DNA from: an uncultured Lachnospiraceae bacterium
GTDB lineage: Bacteria; Bacillota; Clostridia; Lachnospirales; Lachnospiraceae
DNA: 64,000 nucleotides
Assembly (NCBI GenBank): GCA_902793685.1
Contig: CADBEN010000005.1
Coordinates: 62,001-126,000, forward strand
Reading direction: 5' to 3'
Shown here piece by piece: positions 1-8,371 of the stretch. The notes beneath the pieces are model-generated. The model ran no database searches. It worked only from the letters and a program-made list of their open reading frames with translations, and had not been told where the DNA came from. A program made the translations under genes and the position numbers. How positions within the stretch are numbered: the stretch's first letter is position 1; each line of letters starts with the position of its first letter.

Positions 1-849
1 GTGTCGCTGGTGGTGAACGTTTCCCTGAACTATATCCTCATCTTCGGGCATTTCGGCGCGCCGGAGCTCGGGATCCGGGGGGCGGCCATCGCGACGCTGA
101 TCGCCAGGACGACAGAGCTGATGATCGTCCTGCTCTACATTCTGAAGGCCGATACCCGGCTCCGCCTGTTCGCGGAGAATATCTTTGCGCCGGACACGGT
201 GCTCCGTGCGGATTTCCGGCGTGTGATCGTCCCTCTGGTGATCGGAAAGATGACCTGGGCCTTCACAACGCCGCTTCAGACCGTGATCCTGGGCCACCTG
301 TCGGACGATGCCATCGCCGCGAACTCCGTCGCGACGACCTTCTACCAGTACACCAAGGTGGTGATCACATCCATGGCCAGCGCATCCGCGGTCATGATCG
401 GGAACGCCATCGGAAGAGGAGACCTTAAGGAACTCAAGCGGGAAGCCAGGACGCTGAGTGTGCTCGACGTGGCCATCGGCGCAGTGCTTGCCGGAATCAT
501 CCTTGCGGTCCGCGGCCCGCTGCTTTCGCTCTACAATCTGAATGATACCGCCCTGGTCCTTGCGGACCAGCTTCTGGTGATCATGGCCATCGTCATGGTG
601 GGCATGGCTTACCAGATGCCGGTGGGAAGCGGGATCATCCGCGGCGGCGGAGACGCGAAATTCTCGGCCATCGTAAACAACGTGAGTGTCTGGTGCCTCG
701 TGGTGCCGCTCTCGCTTCTCAGCGCCTTTGTCTGGAAATGGCCTGTGCCCCTGGTGGTGCTGTGCCTGCAGTCAGACCAGATCCTGAAGGGGATCCCGAT
801 CTTCCTGCGGTTCCGGAGCTACAAGTGGATCAAAAAGCTGACCCATTGA
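1..849 (+). CDS. MATE family efflux transporter, C-terminal part (5' end outside window)
   Basis: This is the C-terminal ~282 residues of a MATE-type multidrug/toxin exporter, an inner-membrane antiporter that uses H+ or Na+. The frame is open at base 1, so the true start lies upstream. The visible part has about six hydrophobic helices, and segments such as NYILIFG, GIRGAAIATLIAR and GSGIIRGGGDAKFS are typical of the second half of MATE proteins. The protein ends in a short basic tail (FRSYKWIKKLTH). The next gene is co-oriented after a 67-base gap that holds a small GC hairpin but no clear terminator. Substrate cannot be predicted. Confidence 0.88.
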   Translation: MSLVVNVSLNYILIFGHFGAPELGIRGAAIATLIARTTELMIVLLYILKADTRLRLFAENIFAPDTVLRADFRRVIVPLVIGKMTWAFTTPLQTVILGHLSDDAIAANSVATTFYQYTKVVITSMASASAVMIGNAIGRGDLKELKREARTLSVLDVAIGAVLAGIILAVRGPLLSLYNLNDTALVLADQLLVIMAIVMVGMAYQMPVGSGIIRGGGDAKFSAIVNNVSVWCLVVPLSLLSAFVWKWPVPLVVLCLQSDQILKGIPIFLRFRSYKWIKKLTH

Positions 850-916
850 CCGGGACAGTCTGTCCGCCGCTTCGCGGACGTGAGAATGAAAATACTGAAT
901 TGGAGATGATCTTGCC

Positions 917-1690
917 ATGAATATTCCGATCACACCGCTGACTTTCGTGATCGTCTGCCCGTTCCTGTTTCTTGCAGGTTTTGTGGATTCGATCGCCGGC
1001 GGCGGGGGACTGATCTCCCTGCCGGCATATCTGTTTGCCGGGCTCCCGGTCCACTATGCCATCGGTACCAACAAGTTTTCCTCGACCTTCGGGTCTTCGG
1101 TCGCGATGGTCCGCTGGTTCCGGCAGGGAGCCATCCCGCTGAAGCTTGCCGCGCCTTCCGCGGCGGCCGCATTCATCGGCTCCGTCGCCGGTGCCCATAT
1201 CTCGCTGGTCCTTGAGGAGCGGGTGCTGCTCACCTTGATGCTGGTGGTCCTTCCTTTTGTCGCCTATGTTGTCCTCAACCGGAAGATCATGAAGGATGTC
1301 GGGGTCGAAAACGAGCGCATTACGGGAAAGACCTATGCAGTCACGGTTTCCTCCGCGCTGGTGATCGGTATGTACGACGGACTCTACGGCCCCGGGACCG
1401 GGACCTTCCTGATCATCGCACTCACCGTCTTCGCGGGACTTGCGCTCCGGACGGCGCAGGGACTTACGAAGGCCATCAACGTAACGTCCAATGTGGCAGC
1501 CCTCGTGGTCTTTTTCATGAATGGCCAGGTCGTTCTTCCGCTGGCCGCGGCTGCCGCCCTCTCCAATATGGCAGGCAACTGGTGCGGCTCAGGGATGGTC
1601 ATGACGAAGGGGACGGCGGTCGTCCGCCCGATCATGATCCTGGTCCTGGTGCTGCTGTTTATGAAGATCCTGACTGAACTGTTCGTATGA
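917..1690 (+). CDS. TSUP (TauE/SafE) family membrane permease
   Basis: A 257-residue polytopic membrane protein with about eight hydrophobic segments. The N-terminal motif DSIAGGGGLISLPAYL and the internal repeat-like GMYDGLYGPGTGTFL are hallmarks of the TauE/SafE/YfcA family, which moves small sulfur- or carboxylate-containing anions. Length matches the family (about 250 residues). The start is an ATG 15 bases after a weak GGAGATG. Its stop overlaps the beginning of the next open frame, and the phosphoesterase ribosome site lies just beyond, so the two are probably co-transcribed. The transported anion is unknown. Confidence 0.85.
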   Translation: MNIPITPLTFVIVCPFLFLAGFVDSIAGGGGLISLPAYLFAGLPVHYAIGTNKFSSTFGSSVAMVRWFRQGAIPLKLAAPSAAAAFIGSVAGAHISLVLEERVLLTLMLVVLPFVAYVVLNRKIMKDVGVENERITGKTYAVTVSSALVIGMYDGLYGPGTGTFLIIALTVFAGLALRTAQGLTKAINVTSNVAALVVFFMNGQVVLPLAAAAALSNMAGNWCGSGMVMTKGTAVVRPIMILVLVLLFMKILTELFV

Positions 1691-1713
1691 TGCAACTGCC
1701 GGAGGTGAAACCT

Positions 1714-2961
1714 ATGCTGCCGTCCCTTGTCATAGCCGCTGCTGTTGCCGCCGCCGCAGGGGGAAGCTTTGCCGCCCTGGCGAAGCGGGCCTTCCCCGGC
1801 GGAACCGCAGCTGTGCCCCGTGAGATCACGGTGTCCCGGACGGCGCCGGTCCTTCCCGCAGGAACACCGGTTCATCTGCTGGCAGTTTCCGATCTGCACT
1901 ACATTTCCCCGAAGCTGAACGACGGCGGTGAGTTTTTCCGCCGGACCGTGGAAAATGCCGACGGCAAACTGACAGAACGGTCTGAAGAATTTCTGGCCGC
2001 GCTGGAAGCCCAGACTCTGAAGGAACGGCCGGATGCGCTGGTGATCAGCGGAGACCTGACCTTCAACGGGGAACATCAGAGCCTCCGGGACCTGAAGGAA
2101 ACCTTCGGAAGGATCCGGGAAAAGGGGGTCACGGTGCTGGTCCTTCCGGGAAACCACGACGTTTCCTATCCGATGGCGGTCAATTTCACCGGAAAAGGAA
2201 CAGAGCGCGTGAAGAACGTCTCCCAGGCGGAATTCCTTGAGGAATGCCGTGAATTCGGCTATGGGGCGGCGGAGGAGAAGGACCGGGCCTCCTTCAGTTA
2301 TTATTATCCGCTGTCGGAAGATTTCGCACTTCTGTTTCTCGACGCAAACACAGAGGCGGCTCCCGGAGCCCTGCTGCCAGAGACCCTGGACTTCGCGGAG
2401 CGGGTCCTGAAACGTGCCCGTCAGAAGGGAGTCACAGTCGTCACGGTCACTCACCAGAATGTGCTTCCGCAGAACAGGCTTTACGGAGATGCCTTTGCTG
2501 TCCGGAACCGGAAGGAGACCGCGGCGCTGCTGAAAAAATACGGGGTGGCCCACAATCTCAGCGGCCACGCCCATCTTACTCACTGTGCCGCCGAAGACGG
2601 ACTTGCGGACCACGCGGCAGGGTGTATGTCCCTGGCCCCCTTCCGCATCGCCCGCATCACGGTCTGCGGAAAACAGGCCGATTACCGGAACGGGATCCTG
2701 GAGGTGCCGCCGGAGCTGAGAGAAGAGGGCGAGGCCCGGGCACGGCAGACCATCCGTCAGCAGGTCGGGGCGGAGCTGGACCGTCTGTCCCTGCCTCCGG
2801 AGATCCGGGAAAACCTGGTCGCCTCTGCAGTCAGGTTCAACCGCGCCTACTTTTCCGGAGAACTGGATCCGGAAGCCTTCCGCAAAGATCCCGGCCTGAC
2901 GCTCTGGAAAGAATATGCCTCCGGAACTCTGTTCTGGTCCTATATGCAGTCTGCGGACTGA
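1714..2961 (+). CDS. Membrane-anchored metallophosphoesterase (calcineurin-like)
   Basis: A 415-residue metal-dependent phosphoesterase. The five metal-binding blocks are visible in order: AVSDLHY, VISGDLTFNGE, LPGNHDV, VTHQN and LSGHAHLTH. The N-terminus (MLPSLVIAAAVAAAAGG) is a hydrophobic signal anchor, so the catalytic domain probably faces outward. The start at 1714 is preferred over an ATG at 1687 because a GGAGGTG lies six bases before it, while 1687 overlaps the preceding stop without its own site. A strong hairpin terminator follows directly. The substrate (nucleotide, phospholipid or wall polymer) is not predictable. Confidence 0.85.
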   Translation: MLPSLVIAAAVAAAAGGSFAALAKRAFPGGTAAVPREITVSRTAPVLPAGTPVHLLAVSDLHYISPKLNDGGEFFRRTVENADGKLTERSEEFLAALEAQTLKERPDALVISGDLTFNGEHQSLRDLKETFGRIREKGVTVLVLPGNHDVSYPMAVNFTGKGTERVKNVSQAEFLEECREFGYGAAEEKDRASFSYYYPLSEDFALLFLDANTEAAPGALLPETLDFAERVLKRARQKGVTVVTVTHQNVLPQNRLYGDAFAVRNRKETAALLKKYGVAHNLSGHAHLTHCAAEDGLADHAAGCMSLAPFRIARITVCGKQADYRNGILEVPPELREEGEARARQTIRQQVGAELDRLSLPPEIRENLVASAVRFNRAYFSGELDPEAFRKDPGLTLWKEYASGTLFWSYMQSAD

Positions 2962-3021
2962 AAAAAGACTGTCTCATTCAGGAAACATCGTGCGCTTTGT
3001 CCTGAATGAGACAGTCTTTTT
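2962..3021. terminator. Bidirectional rho-independent terminator
   Basis: A perfect 22-base inverted repeat (arms 2962-2983 and 3000-3021, 16-base loop) has an A-run on one side and a T-run on the other. It serves the phosphoesterase on the plus strand and the converging AraC gene on the minus strand. Confidence 0.93.
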
Positions 3022-3039
3022 GTGTGTCTTTTTGAGAGA

Positions 3040-3864
3040 TCAGGCGTGCTCGCCCATACTGTACTGCTTTGCGTATTTCTTCGGCGAGATCCCCACGTAA
3101 CTGTTGAAGGTCCGGATGAAATGAGAGTAGGTCTGGAAGCCGGAACGCTCGCTGGCCTCCTGGACCGTGGCACCCTGGCGGAGCATACGCTGGGCATTGA
3201 TGATCCGGAGCTGGATCACATATTCCATGACACTGAAGCCGGTCCCTTTTTTGAAGATGTGGCAGAGATAATGCTTGCTCATGGCGAAACGCGCCGCGAG
3301 CTTGTCCAGCGAGATCTTTTCGGAGCTGTTGTTCCGCAGATACTCGAGGATCGGCTGTACCCGGTCATAGTCGGGATTTGCCGCGCCGCTGTCTTTCCGG
3401 ACGGAACGCATGCGGCTGCAGACAAGGAGCAGAATCTCGCAGAGAGTGATCCGTTCTTTGATGTCCGATCCGAAGACCGGGGGAAGACTGATGCGCAGCT
3501 TCTCAAAAAGCATGGACAGCCGTTCGGTATCTTCATCGGACAGGTGGATGCAGGTCCCCGCATTCCGGAGCGCTTCCGCGAAATCCGTCTGGTTCGTGGA
3601 GAGACGCTCCAGCAGAGCCGGCATGATGTGGAGGACGTAGCGCCGGAAGCCGGTATCGTCGGGGCCGGTCTCATCCCGGTGGAGCGTGTTCGCGCTCAGA
3701 ATAAACAGCGTGTTCTTCCGCAGCGGATACATCTTCCGGTCCAGAAAAAAGTCGCCGCCGTCGCTCAGGACCAGCATCAGCTCCACGCCTTCATGATAGT
3801 GCAGACGGTGCATGCGCCACTGGTCGTCCTGCTTGTACTGAATAATATAATCCTGGGATTCCAT
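3040..3864 (-). CDS. AraC family transcriptional regulator
   Basis: A 274-residue regulator with an N-terminal cupin-like sensor domain (YHEGVELMLVLSDGGDFFL) and a C-terminal double helix-turn-helix. HTH 1 is around LDKLAARFAMSKHYLCHIFK and HTH 2 around TVQEASERSGFQTYSHFIR, ending in the typical GISPKKYAKQY. The start at 3864 (MESQDYII) is chosen because the cupin fold begins there; a GGAGG lies 14 bases upstream. The 44-residue extension to 3996 is AT-rich, hydrophobic and has no ribosome site. The gene converges on the phosphoesterase and diverges from the hydroxyglutarate operon, which makes that operon a possible target. Ligand unknown. Confidence 0.9.
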   Translation of the reverse strand: MESQDYIIQYKQDDQWRMHRLHYHEGVELMLVLSDGGDFFLDRKMYPLRKNTLFILSANTLHRDETGPDDTGFRRYVLHIMPALLERLSTNQTDFAEALRNAGTCIHLSDEDTERLSMLFEKLRISLPPVFGSDIKERITLCEILLLVCSRMRSVRKDSGAANPDYDRVQPILEYLRNNSSEKISLDKLAARFAMSKHYLCHIFKKGTGFSVMEYVIQLRIINAQRMLRQGATVQEASERSGFQTYSHFIRTFNSYVGISPKKYAKQYSMGEHA

Positions 3865-4127
3865 TCCGGTTACCGAGTCCTCCGATGTCTGGGGCGATTG
3901 CGGAAAATCATGAAGAAAAGTCAGTAAAAACCGCAGAATACCCCAAAATAATTCATAATTATCTAAAATTATAATTAGAAACAGGTCCCTCGTCAATGCA
4001 GTTCAATAAACTTCATAAAACCATGGGAGGGAAATACGAAAAATCAGTTTTTTTGTTATGGCATATTCGCACGGGACAATTTATGCAAAGTTTTTGGCAA
4101 TAAAATTAAGGAATCCTGCCCATATTG
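3865..4127. other. AT-rich divergent intergenic region
   Basis: This gap separates the AraC gene from the glutaconyl-CoA decarboxylase operon. It is clearly more AT-rich than its neighbours and contains no gene that I can support. It should hold the AraC promoter and upstream control sites for the operon. I see no strong palindrome in it. Confidence 0.5.
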
Positions 4128-4136
4128 TGATAGAAT
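4128..4136 (+). promoter_or_regulatory. Candidate extended -10 promoter of the gcd/gct/hgd operon
   Basis: The sequence TGaTAGAAT matches an extended -10 element (TGnTATAAT). No good -35 box lies at 17 bases; TTAAGG is 19 bases upstream. It would give a structured leader of about 165 nt before gcdD. Confidence 0.45.
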
Positions 4137-4142
4137 AAAAAT

Positions 4143-4310
4143 AGCGGTTCTGTGTAATATGACGAAATTCCGTAATTCATATTTCATCCTCCGCCGGGAC
4201 GAGCGGAGGGTGCGGAAGGAGAGCAACACGGCAGGTACGCCGGAGTCCTCGGAACGCTCAGGACAGCCGATCCGTGAGATGCGGAAATAAAAGAGGAGGT
4301 AGGAAGCAAT
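4143..4310 (+). promoter_or_regulatory. Structured GC-rich 5' leader of the hydroxyglutarate operon
   Basis: The predicted leader contains several small hairpins: CCTCCGC at 4188-4194 pairs with GCGGAGG at 4203-4209, CGGC at 4229-4232 with GCCG at 4239-4242, and GTCCT at 4245-4249 with AGGAC at 4260-4264. An AGAGGAGGT ribosome site follows at 4292-4300. No terminator with a T-run is present, so any control would be at translation. I cannot assign it to a known riboswitch class. Confidence 0.35.
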
Positions 4311-4595
4311 ATGTGGACGGAGACATACATGTCTGTACCGCAGTCACTGATTCTGTCAGTCATGGGTATCTGCGTTGTCATGGGCACTCTGGTCTGCCTG
4401 GCGCTTGTCGTTCTGGCGTTCTCCAAGATCATGGAAACCAGAAACGCAGCGACCGCGCCTGCAGTTCAGCGACCTGCGCCGGAACCCCCGGGCATCAGCG
4501 ACGAAGTCTGCTCCATGATCCTTGCAGTGATCTGCGAAGAACTGCATGCGGCACCGGAAGAGATCAACGTCACCAGCATCAGAGAACTGAAGTGA
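4311..4595 (+). CDS. gcdD: Glutaconyl-CoA decarboxylase delta subunit (OadG-like)
   Basis: A 94-residue single-span membrane protein. Residues ~8-40 form one transmembrane helix (LSVMGICVVMGTLVCLALVV), followed by an Ala/Pro-rich linker and an acidic C-terminal tail (SDEVCSMILAVICEELHAAP). This is the layout of the small OadG/GcdD subunit of sodium-pumping decarboxylases, which links the carboxyltransferase and biotin carrier to the membrane subunit. GcdD proteins are near 100 residues. It is first in the operon, directly ahead of the biotin carrier and GcdB, which supports the assignment. Sequence conservation in this family is low, so context carries much of the weight. Confidence 0.85.
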   Translation: MWTETYMSVPQSLILSVMGICVVMGTLVCLALVVLAFSKIMETRNAATAPAVQRPAPEPPGISDEVCSMILAVICEELHAAPEEINVTSIRELK

Positions 4596-4668
4596 AACCA
4601 GTCCATTCATTCCAAACCTGATGCCGGCAGACGCGCTGCATCAGTCCAAAACACAGGAGGCTAATTTT

Positions 4669-5154
4669 ATGAAGTATATTGTTACCATGAACGGTAAGCA
4701 GTACGAGGTCGAAGTGGAGCGCATGTCCGCATTCCACATGCTGACCCGCGAAGAGATCGCATCCGGCGTTTCTACCCCCGTTGTTCCTGTCACCGCTCCG
4801 GTCCCGGTCGCGGCAGCTCCCGTAGCGGCAGCTCCGGCTCCGAAGGCAGCTCCGGCTCCGGCACCGGCTCCGAAGCCCGCACCGGCTCCGGCACCGAAGG
4901 CAGCTCCGGCACCCGCACCGGCTCCCGCGGCTCCTGCAGGCGGCGCTGCCGTTACCTGCCCGATGCCCGGCACCGTCCTCGGCGTCAAGGTCAATGTCGG
5001 CGATACTGTCACCGCCGGCCAGACCATGTTCGTGATCGAGGCCATGAAGATGGAGAATGAGATCGTTGCTCCTGTCGCAGGAAAGGTCGCTTCTATCAAC
5101 GTCAAGACCGGCGACACTGTTGACACCGATCAGGTCATGGGAACCCTGAGCTGA
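4669..5154 (+). CDS. gcdC: Glutaconyl-CoA decarboxylase biotin carrier subunit
   Basis: A 161-residue biotinyl carrier. The N-terminus (MKYIVTMNGKQYEVEVE) starts like other decarboxylase gamma subunits. Residues ~45-88 form a repetitive Ala-Pro linker with interspersed Lys. The last ~70 residues are a biotinyl domain with the AMKMEN motif; Lys127 is the expected biotin site. It carries CO2 from the GcdA carboxyltransferase to the membrane pump GcdB. The start at 4669 follows a GGAGG at 4656-4660, and an in-frame ATG at 4621 has no such site. The long swinging-arm linker resembles that of the Acidaminococcus enzyme. Confidence 0.95.
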   Translation: MKYIVTMNGKQYEVEVERMSAFHMLTREEIASGVSTPVVPVTAPVPVAAAPVAAAPAPKAAPAPAPAPKPAPAPAPKAAPAPAPAPAAPAGGAAVTCPMPGTVLGVKVNVGDTVTAGQTMFVIEAMKMENEIVAPVAGKVASINVKTGDTVDTDQVMGTLS

Positions 5155-5181
5155 TTTTCCCTAAGTTAAGGAGGAACTGCT

Positions 5182-6336
5182 GTGAATTTTATCGGAATTG
5201 TTCAGGGCATCCTTGGCGGTTCAGGATACGCGAACATTACGTGGCAGGAAGCGGTCATGCTGATCGTCGCGTTTGTTCTGATGTACATGGCTATCGTCAA
5301 GCAGTTTGAGCCCCTGCTTCTTCTGCCGATCGCGTTCGGTATTTTCATGTCGAATCTCCCGAACTCCGGCACCTTCAAATATTTCTACAGTGAAGTCGAC
5401 CACTGGTATGAGGCCGGCATCCTGGGCGTCATGTACATGGGCGTCAAGTCAAGCTTCTTCCCCTGCATGATGTTCCTTGCAGTCGGCGCGATGACGGATT
5501 TCGGTCCGCTGATCGCAAACCCGATCTCGCTGCTGCTCGGCGCAGCCGCCCAGCTCGGAATCTACTGCGCATTCGTTTTCGCGAATGCCACCGGTCTGTT
5601 CACTCCGCAGCAGGCGGCAGCCATCGGCATCATCGGCGGTGCTGACGGCCCGACCGCCATCTACGTGGCGAACAACCTGGCGCCGGAGCTGGTCGCTCCG
5701 ATCGCCGTGGCGGCTTATTCCTACATGGCGCTGATCCCGCTGATCCAGCCGCCGATCATGCACGCACTGACCACGGAGAAGGAGCGGAAGATCAAGATGA
5801 CCCAGCTCCGCAAGGTCTCCAAGACCGAGAAGGTCATCTTCCCGATCATGGTCGCCTGCCTTGTCTCCCTGTTCCTGCCGGACGTCGCTCCGCTGCTCTG
5901 CATGCTGATGCTCGGAAACCTGTTCCGTGAGTGCGGCGTCGTCGAGCGTCTGTCCGATGTGGCACAGAACGCCCTGTGCAACATCTGCACCATCTTCCTC
6001 GGTCTGTCCGTCGGCGCCACCGCCCGCGGCGAGCTGTTCCTGCGCACCCAGACCCTGGCCATCGTCTGCATGGGTCTCGCGGCATTCTGCTTCTCCACCG
6101 TCGGCGGCCTGCTCCTGGGCAAGGTGCTCTGCGTCGTGACCGGCGGAAAGATCAATCCGCTGATCGGTTCCGCAGGCGTTTCCGCAGTCCCGATGGCAGC
6201 CCGTGTCTCCCAGACTGTCGGCGCCAAGACGGACCGCACCAACTTCCTGCTGATGCACGCCATGGGACCGAACGTCGCAGGCGTTATCGGATCTGCAGTC
6301 GCTGCAGGCTTCTTCCTGACCTTCTTTGCGCACTGA
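5182..6336 (+). CDS. gcdB: Glutaconyl-CoA decarboxylase beta subunit, Na+ pump
   Basis: A 384-residue integral membrane protein of the OadB/GcdB/MmdB family. It decarboxylates carboxybiotin and couples this to export of Na+. Around ten hydrophobic segments are present. The family signature [14 protein letters not shown] and the following [20 protein letters not shown] are intact; these surround conserved Na+/proton-binding residues. A second conserved block near the C-terminus ([14 protein letters not shown]) is also present. Translation starts at a GTG 9 bases after an AAGGAGG. It sits between the biotin carrier and glutaconate CoA-transferase, all on one strand, so the pump is built with the pathway that feeds it. 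Confidence 0.95.
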   Translation: MNFIGIVQGILGGSGYANITWQEAVMLIVAFVLMYMAIVKQFEPLLLLPIAFGIFMSNLPNSGTFKYFYSEVDHWYEAGILGVMYMGVKSSFFPCMMFLAVGAMTDFGPLIANPISLLLGAAAQLGIYCAFVFANATGLFTPQQAAAIGIIGGADGPTAIYVANNLAPELVAPIAVAAYSYMALIPLIQPPIMHALTTEKERKIKMTQLRKVSKTEKVIFPIMVACLVSLFLPDVAPLLCMLMLGNLFRECGVVERLSDVAQNALCNICTIFLGLSVGATARGELFLRTQTLAIVCMGLAAFCFSTVGGLLLGKVLCVVTGGKINPLIGSAGVSAVPMAARVSQTVGAKTDRTNFLLMHAMGPNVAGVIGSAVAAGFFLTFFAH

Positions 6337-6429
6337 TCGGGAGGGAAGCATCAGATATACCGCTTCACTTGATTTAAGGTTCGATCAAAAAAAGTAAAAT
6401 TTTTTCCATTTGGAAAGGAGGGCTTTACC

Positions 6430-7461
6430 TTGAATAAAGTAATGAGTTTACATGATGCAGTCGCGAAGTATGTCGAATCCGGCGACCAGATCGTATTCGG
6501 CGGCTTCACCACCAACCGCAGACCCTATGCTGCAGTCGGTGAGATCCTCCGTCAGGGCCAGACCGATTTCGTCGGCTGGAGCACCCCGGCAGGCGGAGAC
6601 TGGGATATGCTGATCGGTGAGGGCCGCGTCAAGGTCTACATCAACTGCTATACCGCGAACTCCGGCTATACCAACGTCTCCCGCCGTTTCCGCGCATTCA
6701 TCGAGCAGGGCAAGATCCACTTCGAGGATTATTCCCAGGACGTTCTGATGCTTCAGCTGCACGCTGCTTCCCTCGGCATGCCGTTCCTTCCGGTCAAGCT
6801 GATGGGCGGCTCCGGCCTCTGCGATTTCTGGGGCATCTCCGAGGAGACCAGAAAGACCCTCGACAAGGTCGACAACCTGAAGCTGGCTTATGTCGACAAC
6901 CCCTTCAACCCGGGTGAGAAGGTCGTCGCTGTTCCGGTCCCGAAGATCGACACCGCGATCATTCACGTCCAGAAGGCTTCCCCGGACGGCACCTGCATCA
7001 TCGAGGGCGATGAGTTCCACGACATCGACATCGCTGTCGCGGCCCGCAAGACCATCGTGACCTGCGAGGAGCTGGTCAGCGACGAGTGGATCCGCCGTGA
7101 CCCGGCAGCCACCAGCGTCTTCGGCGAGTGCGTCGACGCTGTTGTCCATGCTCCCTTCGGCGCATGGCCGAGCCAGTGCTACAACTACTATGACTGTGAT
7201 GATGCCGCTCTGAAGGAGTACGACAAGGCTTCCAAGTATCAGGACAAGGAAGACGCTGAGAAGCAGATCGCCAAGGAAGCCGCGAAGGCTGCCAAGAAGG
7301 GTCTGCCGTACACTGCTCCGGAAAATCCGGAGACCTTCAAGGATTATCTTGATAAGTGGATCTATGGTGTCAAGGACAACGATGAGCTGCTCGACAAGAT
7401 CGGCGGCGCTCGCCTTGCAAAGCTGAAGGTCGTACCGGGCCTTGGATACGCGAAGAGATAA
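6430..7461 (+). CDS. gctA: Glutaconate CoA-transferase subunit A
   Basis: A 343-residue alpha subunit of glutaconate CoA-transferase, which exchanges CoA between acetyl- or glutaconyl-CoA and (R)-2-hydroxyglutarate. Blocks such as GGFTTNRRPYAAVGEILRQG, YINCYTANSGYTNVSRRF and LKVVPGLGY match the Acidaminococcus fermentans protein as I remember it. The start is a TTG at 6430 after AAAGGAGG; an ATG at 6442 would remove residues conserved in the family. Residues ~270-305 form a Lys/Ala-rich stretch (QIAKEAAKAAKKG) that looks like an insertion relative to that protein. The subunit pairs with GctB, encoded 17 bases downstream. Confidence 0.95.
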   Translation: MNKVMSLHDAVAKYVESGDQIVFGGFTTNRRPYAAVGEILRQGQTDFVGWSTPAGGDWDMLIGEGRVKVYINCYTANSGYTNVSRRFRAFIEQGKIHFEDYSQDVLMLQLHAASLGMPFLPVKLMGGSGLCDFWGISEETRKTLDKVDNLKLAYVDNPFNPGEKVVAVPVPKIDTAIIHVQKASPDGTCIIEGDEFHDIDIAVAARKTIVTCEELVSDEWIRRDPAATSVFGECVDAVVHAPFGAWPSQCYNYYDCDDAALKEYDKASKYQDKEDAEKQIAKEAAKAAKKGLPYTAPENPETFKDYLDKWIYGVKDNDELLDKIGGARLAKLKVVPGLGYAKR

Positions 7462-7478
7462 GGGAGGGAGAAAACGAA

Positions 7479-8279
7479 ATGGCAGATTACACGAAGTATA
7501 CAAAGCAGGAAATGCAGGCTTACGCCATTGCGAAGAACATTGAAGAGAATCAGATCGTTATCGTCGGTACCGGCCTTCCGCTGATCGGCGCTTCCCTTGC
7601 GAAGCGTGCCGTGTGCCCGTCCTGCCATCCGATCGTCGAGAGCGGACTGATGGACTGCTCCCCGGTCGAGGTTCCGCGTTCTGTCGGTGACCTTCGTTTC
7701 ATGGCGCACTGCGCAGTTCAGTGGCCGAACATCCGCTTCGTCGGATTCGAGGCAAATGAGTGGATCCATGACGCTGACCGTCTGATCGCTTTCATCGGCG
7801 GCGCACAGATCGACCCCTACGGAAACGTCAACTCCACCTCCATCGGTGATTATCATCACCCGGTCACCCGTTTCACGGGCTCCGGCGGTGCGAACGGCAT
7901 CGCGACCTACTGCAACACCATCATCATGATGCAGCACCAGAAGCGCCGCTTCATGGACAAGATCGACTACATCACCAGCTGCGGCTGGATGGACGGCCCC
8001 GGCGGACGTGAGAGGGCAGGACTTCCGGGCAACAGAGGCCCGAAGATGGTCGTTACCGATCTCGGAATCATGAAGTTCGACGACGAGACCAAGAGAATGT
8101 ACCTTGCATATTATTATCCCTTCTCCAGCCCGGAGATGGTCCAGGAGAATACCGGATTCGAAGTCGATGTGTCCCGCGCACAGCTGATGGAAGGACCGGG
8201 CGAGGACATCATCAAGCTCATCCGTACCGAGATCGACCCCGGCCAGGCGTTCATCAAGGTTCCGAAGGAGCTGCGCTGA
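7479..8279 (+). CDS. gctB: Glutaconate CoA-transferase subunit B
   Basis: A 266-residue beta subunit of glutaconate CoA-transferase. Glu54 in HPIVESGLMD falls at exactly the position of the catalytic glutamate (Glu54) known for the Acidaminococcus enzyme, where it forms the CoA-thioester intermediate. The glycine-rich loop GFTGSGGANG-like segment (FTGSGGANGIATYC) is also present. The start is an ATG after AGGGAGGGAG. A very stable hairpin without a T-run lies right after the stop, ahead of gcdA. Confidence 0.96.
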   Translation: MADYTKYTKQEMQAYAIAKNIEENQIVIVGTGLPLIGASLAKRAVCPSCHPIVESGLMDCSPVEVPRSVGDLRFMAHCAVQWPNIRFVGFEANEWIHDADRLIAFIGGAQIDPYGNVNSTSIGDYHHPVTRFTGSGGANGIATYCNTIIMMQHQKRRFMDKIDYITSCGWMDGPGGRERAGLPGNRGPKMVVTDLGIMKFDDETKRMYLAYYYPFSSPEMVQENTGFEVDVSRAQLMEGPGEDIIKLIRTEIDPGQAFIKVPKELR

Positions 8280-8291
8280 TCTGAGACCAGT

Positions 8292-8317
8292 TCCCCGGCG
8301 GCGGGAGCCGCCGGGGA
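8292..8317 (+). other. Intercistronic hairpin between gctB and gcdA
   Basis: An 11-bp perfect GC stem (8292-8302 with 8307-8317) closed by a GGGA tetraloop. No T-run follows, so it is unlikely to end transcription. It fits an mRNA-stabilising or processing element within the operon. A 14-base AT palindrome (8342-8355) lies just downstream, before the gcdA ribosome site. Confidence 0.7.
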
Positions 8318-8371
8318 GATATGAAACCGATTGAGGAAAACCTGAAAATTTTCAGATTAAGGAGAAATAAT

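Noticed and set aside
4143..4310. Glycine riboswitch in the gcdD leader.
   Set aside because: Only short fragments resemble the conserved core, and the tandem-aptamer layout and the GGCAAAAGGA segment are missing. Kept only as an unassigned structured leader.
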